DNA from: Lasiodiplodia sp. COLG20
Taxonomy: Eukaryota; Ascomycota; Dothideomycetes; Botryosphaeriales; Botryosphaeriaceae
Direction: 5' to 3'
NCBI GenBank assembly: GCA_009801085.1
Contig: VNWV01000005.1
Location: forward strand, 1,488,001 to 1,552,000
DNA length: 64,000 nucleotides
The translations under genes and the position numbers were made by a program. This document shows positions 45,525 to 56,715 of the stretch, piece after piece; the first letter of the stretch is position 1; each line of letters starts with the position of its first letter. Below the pieces are notes generated by a model. It was not told the DNA's origin and searched no databases. It saw only the letters and a program-made list of their open reading frames with translations.

Positions 45525-48329
45525 TGGGCTGTGACGGAGTTCGCGTGTGTATGTGTGTGTGTGGGGCAAGGGCGCAAAATGGTGCTAAGTTGAGGCAGGG
45601 TAATGTAGCGTCGTCTCTCTAGCGCAGGGTCAGCGAAAAGTCGGGGTACGGTGGTGGATGCCCTCCTGCCCTTTGGGTATCAGGGCAGCGGAAGAATGGC
45701 GCCAAGCCGCCAGGAAGGATGCAGTCGAAGTGAAGTAGTGGTACATGGTGGATACGAATTGGTACTTGTTCAGTCCGGTGGAGAGGTCTCCTTATATGTA
45801 AGATGCACATGTGAGCGGTCGCCGCAGTCACGGCCCCTGGTAGGTGATCGGTGGGCGAAGAACCGTCAGGCCGGAGACGACAACGCTTCTGCATTTTCCC
45901 ATTGCGGACGTCATAAGTGGTGATGTTGGCTTGCGCGCAGCAACGACGGAGGAGTGGCTGGCTGGGGCGTGGCTTCCGCTAGTCTGCCCGTCAACCGTCC
46001 GGCTTACGCAACAAAGCTCCGACCGCAGTGGGGCCAGTCGAATCCATAGCGTGGCGGGAACGTGGTCACTGGGTTGTGGTAGATAGTAGGGATGAGTGGA
46101 GTTGAGGGCTTCTTTCCACAATATCGCATTCACCCATGGTCTATACCATGAGGAATCTGACTCCTCCGGGCGGTGGTTCTCGGCCTGGCGCCCGGCTCCG
46201 GCCTTCATTATCATATGCTGGCGTTGAGGGGTGCAGGCAACCATTAATATTGGGAAGCACACACACCTCCGGTCAGATGACCGCGAGCTGCTGTGAGATG
46301 GCCGGCGCTCGTCACGTCTGCAGTGTCACGGCACAAAATAATGGGCACACCTCTCCTGCAGGGGTGGTTCCAGCAGGCGTCAGCCTCGACGAAATGTGGC
46401 TGCTGACGGCATGGTGTCGATCGCGGTGGGTGTCGAAGGGCCTGGACGGTGGGAAAGCATGCCGGAAGCGGGCGCGGATCTCGTTTCAGGCGTCCGGTGC
46501 GCGTCGCCGGTGGCAGCTCCGGGGCATGTCGAGTTCTGGAGTCGGGCGCACATGGCAGTCCGATGAGGTCGGAAGCGGAGACGGGGGAGGCGTCTGGGAA
46601 GGGCCCGTGGGTGTGGCTGTTTTCTGCAGATGACCGGAAAGTCCCATTTGGCAGCTGTGCAGCATGAAAGGCGATCGCGGAGCTAGGGAGCGCACGCCCC
46701 TCATCTCTCGCAATCCAACCCGTTTGGGCAGTGTGTGATGGGCCAACCCAATCTCCGACATGTGGGAGGTAGGGGCCGCGTCTGTTTTGGCTTTTGTTTG
46801 GGTGTTAGCGGGGTGATTGGTGGTCAGATGAATTGATCAATCAGGGGAGCGGGTGCTGGGGGGGCTGGACAGCTGGGGGCCCTGCGTCCCAGGATGCGGG
46901 CGAACGCGAGCAACGCCGCAACGGGGAATGCTGCTTGCTAGTGAATGGCATGCGATCAGCGGCGGACGAGCGAATCTCGAAGCGGACGCGGCTGCAGCAT
47001 GCAGGCCCTCATCAGACCGCTTTCTTCCGAGTCGTGAATGCTGCTCATCCTTCGCCTGCGCCGTTTCGCCGAGCCCATCCGCGTGGCAGCCGGGCGATTG
47101 GCCGGGGCGGCTCAGCCTTACCAGGCAGCATGCTTGCCGCTGAGCACGCGGGCTGTCGACATCTGTGACGGAGCCGCAGCAGGAAGCGCAGCGGGCAGCG
47201 AGGTTGATATCCGGTGAAACGTAGCCGGTGGGCCTCGCAGAGCGGCCATGTGGTGTAACGTGTATCCGCACGGCAGTCGTCAGTGCTGTCGCATTTCCGC
47301 AAACACGGCGTCACGATCGTTGCGGATTGACAACAGCCGAACGGTCCCCACAAGGAAACTTGCCGGAAGGCGTGACTCCGAGGAGTTCGCAGCTGTGGAT
47401 CAGCACGTCGAGTCCGGCCGACCGGAGTGAGGCGGCGATTACAGAGTTCGATCGCCATGGGGTCCACTCGAGAAGCTGATGCGATGTGAGAGCAATCCAG
47501 AGCAGGGCGAGTCAGGCGGCGGGCAGCGAGAGTGAGTGAGGCGTCGGGAGATCTGCGCCTTGACCAATGTTGTTGACATGCATGCCTGAGGCACGGCGCA
47601 CAGACGGCGTGCGGTAGCGACCGAGATGGGAGACGGCGAGTCGTGGTGTTGTTGACGTGCCGCGTAACATTACCCGCCGTTGCTCGCATTCGCTCTCTGC
47701 AGCACGCCCCCTTGCGCCGCCGTCGTCAGCCACGCGGAGCAGCTTCCTCGCATATTCCGGCGGCGTGGAAGCTGCGCGGGCGATGGATTTTGAGTTCGCG
47801 CGTCTGGGGGCCGTGACAGATTAGCGAGTACCTCTGTCCGACGTCGCGGAGCCGAGGGTAAGCGCCCCAGGGTCCAGTTCGCAGTGGCATCCCGCGCGGC
47901 GTAACTCTGGGGAACCTCGTGATGCAAGACGCTAGGGAATGCTGGTACCGGGCGTGGGGTGCGAAGGGGATGGCCGTTGGCGGTGGTGTTGAGCGCACGC
48001 TTGCAGCTCGCTAAGGCGGTGCACCATTACATGCAGCGACTGTTCGCATGAAGGACACCGTTACCTACCGTAATTCCAGGCCGCCCGTCAGCGGTGCAGC
48101 GCAGCCGTCCACCGCGCCCACCGGCCAATGGCCGCGTACTGAGGCAGCTCGCTTGCGTACCGAGGGGGTAACAATCTGCGAATCGCGACCGGCATTCAAC
48201 GACCTCTTTCGTCCGCCCAGCCAGGGCTCCGGCGCATGGGTGCGGCGACGTGTGCCTTCTCCCTCGCAGGGCCCATGGCCACTTCGTCAACACCAGCGAC
48301 GCGACCGACGCGCCTAATGAGCCCGCGCA

Positions 48330-51300
48330 ATGAAGCACGACGTCGAGAAGGTTACGGCGAACAAGGACGTCCCGGCATGCGCCGACTCGAACCAGGGCGC
48401 TGATTCGGGTGGCACCCTGAACCCGCAACATGTCTCTTTGAAACAAGCTTCGTCCCACCTCAGCACCGGCAACGACATTTCGCTGCGCGCCGTCGCTCCT
48501 GTCCATGTCTCGGTACGGAGCCTCGCAGTCGACGTCGACTTCTCGCCCTCAAGCCCGCTCCAGGCCCTGGCCGGCAAGACGCAGGATGCCGCCGACCTCA
48601 AGACCATCCTGCACAATGTCTCCGCAGACATGCCGAGCGGCACCCTGACCGCCATCATTGGCGGCAGCGGCTCGGGCAAGACGACGCTGCTCAATCTCAT
48701 GTCAAACCGCATGCACGGACGGAGGCTGCATATTAACGGCGCCGCGCTGTTCAACGGCCACGACATCCGCGGCGACCTCTCGGCCGTCAGCGCCTATGTC
48801 ATGCAGACCGACGTGCTGCAGCCCACTCTGACCGTGAGAGAGACGCTGCAGTACGCCGCCGATTTGCGTCTGCCCGCCTCTGTAGACAAGGATGAACGCC
48901 GTCGCGTCGTTGACGAGGTTATCCTGGAACTGGGCCTCAAGGAGGCTGCTGACACGAGGATCGGCAACAATGTGCACAAGGGCTGCAGTGGCGGAGAGAA
49001 GAGGCGGACGAGCATCGGTGTCCAGGTTAGCTACCGTTACGCAGTTCTACAACCAATCCAAACTAATGCCCCCGTCCTAGTTGCTTTCAAACCCGTCTGT
49101 TCTGTTTCTTGAGTATGAGTCCTATTTGCTGTCTGCACGTGTTCAAAAACTAAAGGATGCAGTGAGCCCACCACTGGTCTAGACGCAACTAGTGCTTTCC
49201 AGCTTGTCCGTACGCTTAAGAACCTTGCAAGCAAGGGCAGGACAATCATCACCACAAGTATAGGCTCCAGGTATCCAAGCATTAAGAGTCCCCGCTAACC
49301 CAAGCAGTACATCAGCCACGCTCCGAGATTTGGAATCTTTTCGACAATCTCGTGCTGCTGACCAAGGGTTATCCTGCCTACTCTGGGCCTGCTGCCGATG
49401 CTCTGCCGTACTTTGCGGGCCTCGGCTATGAGTTGCCACCGTTCGTCAACCCAGCAGAGCATCTGATTGATATCGTGGCTGTAGACATTCGTTCACCTGA
49501 GCTCGAGGAAGCCTCGACTGCTCGTGTAGAGGGCATCAAGGCAGCCTGGAGCCAGCATGCCCAAGAACAATTCAGCAAGCCAGATGATCTACGGTCATCT
49601 TCTCTTGCTCTACCCAATCGCTCCAGTAAAGACTACCATGCCCAGCTCGGCCGCCAAATCCGTGTCCTTACTGCAAGGACGTGGGTCACCACTATCCGAG
49701 ACCCGATGGGCATGCTCGGTAGTTTTTTGGAGGCCATAGCCATGTCAATCATCACGGGTTACATCTTCTTCCAACTGGGCGAGGATCAGGCCGGAATCCG
49801 TTCACGTCAAGGTGCCCTCTACATTGCTTCTGCTCTCCAGGGCTACCTGATCCTCCAGTTCGAAGTCTACCGCTTGACCATCGACATCGAGCTCTTCGAC
49901 CGCGAGCGTGGAGAAGGAGTCGTCAGCGTTCCTGGCTTCCTCATCAGCCGCAGACTGGCCAGACTTTTCATCGAGGACTTTCCCGTGCCACTGCTATTTT
50001 CTCTCATCTTTTACTTCATGGCAGGTTTTCGCACCGAGGGAACCCAGTTCATGACCTTCTTTGCCGTCATCCTTCTCGAGCAGTACATCGCCGTTTGCTT
50101 TGCCATGACTTGTGTTGCAGTCTCAAGGACCTTTGCTGGTGCCTCCCTCGTTGCAAACATGGCCTACACCCTTCAGTCGATGGCATGCGGTTACTTCATC
50201 CAGTCCAACACCATTCCCATCTATGTGCGGTGGACCAAGTGGACAGCATATTGCGTGAGCTTCCTTCAAAGCTTATACATGTATCATATGCTGACAGATT
50301 GACAGTTCTATGCTTTTGGGGCGCTTGCAGCCAACGAGTTTGACGGGCACTTTTATGACTGCCCGGAGGGAGGTGGGCCCGCAAACCCCAATTGCAAACA
50401 GTACACGGGCGAGTACATTATGGAACAACTCGGCTTCCCCTCGAACTGGATTTGGAGGCCAATCATCGTCCTGCTGGCCTTTGTCATTGCCTTTTACATT
50501 GGCGCTGGCCTCATTCTTCGGTACTGGAAGGTTGAGATGCAGATCGGGAGAGCGCGCAAGGACGAGTCCGACGAGTCGGCGGGCAAGGAAAAGATGACCG
50601 CAAGATCTCTCGAGGAAATTCGTACCGTCAAGCTTCGGTTGGAAGACTACGCTCTGGAAATCGAAAAGCGGAACTGGATGGGCCGCAAGACAAAACAGCT
50701 CGAAGTACTCAAGCCCGTCACCACCCAGTTTGAGCCTGGTGTTCTCAACATCATCATGGGCCCTTCCGGTTCGGGCAAAACCACGCTGCTGAATTCCATG
50801 GGACGTCGCTTGAAAAATAGCTTTTCCACGAAGTACCACTCCTCAGGTCAACTTCTGGTGAATAATTCCATTCCCTCTGATTCCGTGCTCGAGTCCATCA
50901 TCTCCTACGTCACTCAAGATGACGACGCTCTACTGTCCTCTTTGACAGTAAGGGAAACCCTTAGGTAAATCTTCCTCATCCCAATTATCAGACGGCTACT
51001 GATTTCATTTTCAGGTTCGCTGCTGGCCTTCGTCTCCCCTCTTGGATGCCGAAAGAGGAGAAGAACAAACGTGCCGAAGACATTCTTCTTAAGATGGGCT
51101 TGAAAGACTGTGCAGATAACCTTATTGGAGGCGAGCTTGTTAAGGGTATCAGCGGTGGCGAGAAGCGTCGTGTCACCATTGCCGTCCAGATTCTTACAGA
51201 CCCTCGAGTTCTTCTGCTCGACGAGCCGACGAGTGGTCTTGATGCCTTCACCGCCGCCTCCATCATTGACGTCTTGCGTGGCCTCGCCGAAGAAGGCCGC

Positions 51301-52557
51301 ACGCTCATCCTGACGATCCACCAGTCCCGTTCTGACCTCTTCCAGCACTTCGGCAACATCTTGCTCCTCGCCCGTGGAGGCTTCCCGGTCTATGCAGGCC
51401 CCGGAAAGAACATGCTCACCCACTTCGCAGACCAAGGCTTCGTATGCCCGCGCAGCACCAACCCGGCAGATTTCGCCCTCGACCTCATCACCGTCGACCT
51501 CCAGCACGAAACCAAGGAGGCCGCCAGCCGCGCTAAAGTCCGTAACTTAATCGACTCTTGGGCCAAAGAGAAACCATCGGCCCAGGACGATGACGTCCTC
51601 CACCGCACCAGCACGACCGCGACAACCGCGCCGCCGCACCACCACGAACACACGGCCACGCCTGCCGAGCTCGGCAGCCTCAAGCGCAGCACGACCAGCT
51701 TCCACATCGCGTACCCGCTGCTGGTGCGCCGCGCGATGCTCAACTTCTGGCGGCAGCCGCCGCTGATGGTGGCGCGCATCATGCAAGTGGTGGGGCTGGG
51801 CGGCATCCTGGCGCTGTTCTTCGCGCCGCTGAAGAACGACTACTACAGCGTGCAAAACCGCGTCGGCTTCCTGCAGGAGATCCCGTCGATTTACTTCGTG
51901 GGGATGCTGCAGAACGTCGCCGTCTACCCGGCTGAGCGCGACGTCTTCGCGCGCGAGCACGACGACGGCGCGTACGGCGTCGAGGCCTTCTTCATGCAGT
52001 ACTTGACCATCGAGACGCCATTCGAGATCGTGACGAGCTTGATCTTCGCGGTGTTGGGGGTGCTGGCGGTGGGGTTGCCGCGGACCGTCGAGTTGTTCTT
52101 CCTCATGGCGTTTAATTGTTTTTGTATCGTCAGTTGTGGCGAGAGCTTGGGGATTATGTTCAACACGGTCTTCTCGCACACTGGCTTTGCGGTTAACATT
52201 ACGTCGGTCTTTCTGAGCGTCGCGCAGATCATGGCGGGCATCATGAGCATCAATATGCCGGTTTTCCTGCAGGACATGAACTACCTCTCCCCAATCAAGT
52301 ACGTCATCGCCAACCTCGCGCCGTACAGCTTGAATGGGGTGAAGTTTACGTGCACCGAGGGGCAGAGGTTGGCGGATGGCAAGTGTCCGATCGAGACGGG
52401 TGAGGATGTGTTGCAGTTGTATGCTTTGGAAAGTGGAGATGCTAGGTTGAATGTGCTGTGGTTGGGCGTGTGTACGGTTGTGTATAGGTTGTTGGCGTAT
52501 GCGTTGTTGAAGGCCAGGAGAGAGAGGTGGAGTTTAAGGTGGTGGAGGGAGGAGTAG
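48330..52557 (+). CDS. Full-size ABCG (WHITE-type) transporter
   Basis: Six exons (48330-49025, 49081-49112, 49163-49257, 49308-50254, 50306-50964, 51015-52557) encode 1323 aa in the order NBD1-TMD1-NBD2-TMD2. NBD1 has Walker A GGSGSGKT (about 111), signature CSGGEKRR (about 219) and Walker B FLDEPTTGLD. The Walker B region is rebuilt from a 32-nt and a 95-nt exon, and IHQPRSEIW follows intron 3. TMD1 has GYIFFQLG and related helices. NBD2 has Walker A GPSGSGKT (742-749), ISGGEKRR and LLLDEPTSGLDAFTAAS. TMD2 ends the protein with a Cys-containing extracellular loop (FTCTEGQRLADGKC) before the last helix. ABCG pumps use ATP to export lipids, sterols or drugs across the plasma membrane; substrate unknown. 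All five introns are 50-55 nt and keep frame. The gene sits next to two noncoding regions, 12.9 kb upstream and an AT-rich pocket downstream. Confidence 0.92.
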
Positions 52558-53291
52558 GGGATGGATGGCTTGAAGTGACTTTGTTGGCTGCTTTCGCCTT
52601 TCTACGTGCTATGATTGTTTATACGATTTTTGCACGGTATTACATTAGATGCAAATCAAGATCGAAATCTTATAGCTCACGAATTACCTGACCAGAACCT
52701 GCACGGCCATATTCAATCCTCTCACTAAAATATACACGTTTTAAAGTGTAACACAATATCTGCAGAAATGATTACAAGCTTGTTTTTACTTATGTGTTCG
52801 CATTTAAGTTCTTAAATACTGATTGAAGTAAGTAGAAAATGTTTTTATAAAAGAATGTTTCATTATCTATTCTACAGTCTTAATTTTTACCGCGTAGTAT
52901 ATAAATAGACATATCGTTAATATTAGTTAGAGTTAGATCGTATGTCTACTCTATTGTTATTATTAGGAACTTAGAACGAGGGAATAATTTTTTTTTTAAA
53001 AAAAAAGAAAGGGGGTATCTATAGAAAAAGAGTTTTATAACTCTACGAGCTAATAGTCTTTTACTTAAGCTTAGAAGAACTCTTAATACTAGTAGACTAT
53101 TTTACGTAAATAATAGTCTAGTATGTTAATTTAGCTTAGTTACTTATAAGCGTTTATTTCTTTCTCTCTTAGCAGCATTTTCTATGTAGAATACAAGTGA
53201 ATGTTAAATTAACTAACGTCTTCTAGCATCCCTAGTATTGTGCACAATCTATCAAGAAAGAAAGAGGAAACAAAACCACATCGAAGCTATC
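52558..53291. other. AT-rich pocket between the ABC transporter and HET gene 1
   Basis: From about 52650 to 53250 the sequence is strongly AT-rich with many TpA steps and homopolymer runs (TTTTTTTTT, AAAAAAAAAA near 52989-53006), unlike the GC-rich ABC gene beside it. This is the look of RIP-mutated repeat DNA, but no element can be recognised. Confidence 0.55.
53093..53120. repeat. Near-perfect AT-rich palindrome
   Basis: TAGACTATTTTACG followed by CGTAAATAATAGTCTA; the arms are complementary apart from a 2-nt insertion. A related AATAGTCT occurs again at about 53052. Confidence 0.5.
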
Positions 53292-55533
53292 TTATCCAAG
53301 CACCAAGTCCACCCATTCTTTTTCCAATGCCTCCCAAATGTCGCGCTTGATCTTTCCGCTGCCTTTTCGATAAGCTATCCCATCTTGCCATTGCACACAG
53401 ATTACGTTGTAGAATTCGATCTTCTCTCGATCTGCGTGAACGGGGAACTCCGCTTTGTAGGTCCCTGATATAGCTACAACGCCCACAGACCCATTAAACG
53501 CCTCATCAGGGTACATGACTGCAACCGTTTCTCCTTTAGAGTCCAGAAGGTTCATGGATCGATGCACATTGTATTTTCCAGGCGCAGTTGACCAGGCACT
53601 GAACGATGAACGGAGGATTGCTTGCTGGGCATAGCATGACAGAAACCGCGGGTGAGTATCGGGCGTCTGCGGATCACTAGCATCTGAAATCGGGATCGGA
53701 TGACAGAAGTGTATGCTACCTCCGCAAGGGTGTTGGTACACTCGAAATATTTTTGATTCGGCACCCGCGCCTTCAGAGCCAGAGGGAACTTCAATATCGT
53801 GGTGTGTCCATCCAGGCGGCAGTCCCTCAGAGAGACCCATATAGCGCTGTCTGTACAGGTACCATTCGTTCTGGCCCAAAATAGGGCAATTCTCCGAGTC
53901 CTTGTCTGTTCGGGTGAACCACTCCACAAGCGGAACGGTCCAATCGCGCGGCGCAGCCGTAAAAGTAGCCTTGTCGACTCCCCGAAACGTAATTTCTCCT
54001 TGCCACCCAGCCCACGTCCAGCTCGGTGGAACTTCAGAGGGAGGGAGGGGAGGGGATGACAGAGTTCTTCGCCGGGGCATGTCTCCTCTTGTAGTCCAGA
54101 ACAACACGCTGTTTAAGAACATCCTGGGCAAGCCAAATATGAAGCCACCGCTATAGATGGGCCGGAGAACGGTGAGGACACCCATGAATGCCGGTATGGC
54201 ATCTTCATCGTGAGTGAGATTTCTCAGGTTGTATGAGGAGACCAGGGTTTCCAGGTTGCGAAGATCCGGGTATCGTGGAGGAGGGAACAGTGCTGTACGG
54301 CGCATGGCAGAGCAATCCACGTCGTAGAAGATATCTTGCGAAGCGAGAAATGGCGGCGGTTTTCCTGATCCGAATATTTCCTCCCAACAGCAAGCTTCGC
54401 GACACTCCCACCGGACTGAATCGCCAATGAAGATGAGATGTCGTGGAGAGAATACGTATTCTTGAAATGTCCATGCCCGTGAGTTCCACTTTGTGTCCGC
54501 GATTCGCTTGGATGGCTGGTAGAACCACTGGCTTCCGAACGGCCCTGCGAATGGTTCGGACTGTAGTTTCCTCGGCTGCGATATCCCTTGGAGGCCTCTG
54601 AGACCGTGATCGGCGTCATCGCCATCTGCGGCAATGATGGTGAAGGTAGTGTTGGCGTAGACGGCCGTCATGTTTGCTATCATGTGGTTTCGAACCTCGT
54701 CATCGTCTTGAACAATACAGAGCGCATCAATCCAAAGATATCTTTCTCCAAGCGCGTTGCACAAGTCAATAGCATGCCGAACGGTCTGAGGAAGCCGAAA
54801 CGGCCCTTCAGCGCCGAGGGAGCCATCCGTCCGTAAAAACTCCAGAAGACTTCTTATGGTCTTGAACACTTTTGAGGATCCCCACACATAGCTCAATGCG
54901 ACATATCGCATACCTGGACTGCCGGAAACAAGGCAGCAACGAGTAGTGTCGATGACCCACGGGAGTGTTATGGGGGCCAAATTCTCATGATCTCGTCCAC
55001 ACGTATCTTGATGGTTCTCCTCGCAGCCAGTTACCCATTGGCGAATGAGATTCATATCAATCCAATCTGGATCCAGCGCACGTCCAATCCCGACCTCTCT
55101 TCCGTCGTAATGTTGTCGGACCATGATGAGTTTGCTCTCTTCCATTCCAAACAATCCGCGGTCGAAGATTCCATGAGGAGTTATTGTGGGTGGAACCTCG
55201 ACGGACAGAGGGAACACTACCAGCCCCAAACCCCGTTCATCAGGAAGTCTTTTGAGTGGATGACATGCTGCAGTAGCGAGAAAGTTCTCAAGCACGTCGC
55301 AGTCAGAATCGCCCCAGTGACTCGGTTGGATGTTTCGCGTGTCTCGTCCCTCACAAAACGCGACGTAGGCGTCCATTATTCGCTTGCAGTGAGGACATTC
55401 CGTTCCGAGGCATTTTTCTTTGAGATACTTCTCTCTCTAGACTTAAATGAGACGTTTGAAAGCATTTGGCACCAGATTGTGAGGAACGTACCCAGTCCGG
55501 TGACCAAACGGGGCCTTTGAATAGGGAAAGCAT
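53292..55533 (-). CDS. HET-domain protein 1
   Basis: Two exons (55533-55492, 55436-53292) encode 728 aa. The 14-codon first exon (MLSLFKGPVWSPDW) is joined to REKYLKEKCLGTECPHC. Without it the frame begins after an in-frame TAG and would lose the N-terminal Cys cluster (CLGTECPHCKRIMDAYVAFC, about 23-42). The HET domain starts near residue 191 with RYVALSYVWG and continues through LPQTVRHAIDLCNALG, RYLWIDALCIVQDD and MTAVYANTTFTIIAADG, then SRAWTFQEYVFSPRHL. The remaining 350 residues have no recognised domain. HET domains (PF06985) drive heterokaryon-incompatibility cell death in Pezizomycotina, although many copies have no proven role; whether this protein is active in such a reaction cannot be read. 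It is divergent from a second HET gene and flanked by AT-rich DNA. Confidence 0.87.
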
Positions 55534-56715
55534 TCTTTTTTATGTCAATCTAACTCACGTAGAATCCAGCAGCACAGATAGAAGGAAGAAAGGTTTTTTA
55601 TGGGAACGTGAAGGTGGAGGAATATAAGTTCCAGCTCTTCTCGCGTATTGGAGTGGACGTGGCGCTGATCAGTTTAAATGTTGACTAGCGCCGGTGACGT
55701 TGTGTTGGCATGCTCTGATAGGCGCTTGGTAGTGCAATCTTTGAATTTTAACCGAAAACGATCGTTTTGGAGCCTCTTTAAATGATTGCGCTGCGGAAAC
55801 TATCGGCACCAGCTCTCCCAGCTATCTAATCAATTCCAGTGTGGTTGCAGGCCTCTTTCACTAAATTTCGGTGCCGCTCAGCGAGCTGGGGAAATCTTGT
55901 AATTTAGCTTGAAGAAAAAGGAGCGGATAGCAATCGCTTAGAGAAGATGGAAATTACGTAAGTGTGCGATTCACGGACACTGGTCACCTGCAATAGGTGC
56001 GAGTAATGGAACCTTAAGTAAACTTCATGCAGGCATAATCGAGGCCCTCATCTATTTTGTCAATAATGAAGTTATCTATAACAATACTAGTAACAGACCG
56101 ATAAAAAATGGAGAAGACCCGTTTTAAAACTCCAAACTTTAACGACAAAGGTGCCATCGGAGGTACCTCCTGTTGATAAATCTACGAGTTGTATCTGCCA
56201 TCTTCCATCCTCAATAATAATGCCCGATTACACGTCGCTCAGTGTACTAACAAACTTTATATAAATATGAACCATCTTATCTACCAACCATTAGTAACTC
56301 TATGCAACGAAAAACAGAATGTTTACTGATATAAACTTGTTTAAAATATAACAGATAAAATCTACAATAATTTCTCAACGGTTCTTAATGGAAAGAATGT
56401 AATAAAATATATAGATGAATTTTTTTTTTAACCAACAGCCAGTTTTATTAATACCTCAGTCTTCAAATCTTACATGTACGTTTTTATGGTCATATCGTAC
56501 TTGGCAATCGGCTGTTCAGTATGTAGAACAGCCGAATGCGAAATCCTTTTGTCCTAGTACCGTATAGGATTCAATCATGACTCAGCAGAGGCAGACCCCG
56601 CACTAGGCACCAGCGGCATCCGTCTCAATTTTTCTTGGGTATTGCAGAGTTCTACCTTTTGTGTTCCTTTAGGGTCTTCCCCGTCAACATCCCCGTCATC
56701 CGCACTTGAGGTCTC
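55534..56715. other. AT-rich divergent promoter region between the two HET genes
   Basis: The 1.2 kb becomes markedly AT-rich between 56030 and 56480, with a T9 run near 56420 and a strong inverted repeat at 56508-56535. No gene is visible. It must contain both HET promoters and probably remnants of mutated repeat DNA. Confidence 0.5.
56508..56535. repeat. Inverted repeat, 10-bp arms, 8-nt loop
   Basis: TCGGCTGTTC, eight bases, GAACAGCCGA. It lies 181 nt upstream of the HET gene 2 ATG and is GC-rich in otherwise AT-rich DNA. It could be an operator or a hairpin near the end of a decayed element. Confidence 0.6.

Larger units (their letters stand above)
35457..48329. other. 12.9 kb interval without a recognisable protein gene
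   Basis: Neither strand shows a frame with domain features or the codon bias of the neighbouring genes; the longest frame (41206-42126, minus) reads as random Arg/Ser/Ala-rich sequence. Base composition is mixed to GC-rich, not AT-rich, so it does not look like RIP-decayed transposon DNA. It contains tetra- and trinucleotide microsatellites, CCGGCCGG clusters, long T and A runs and an 11-bp-arm palindrome. The first kilobase is probably 3' leader of the regulator, and the last part should hold the promoter of the ABC transporter gene. Confidence 0.6.
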
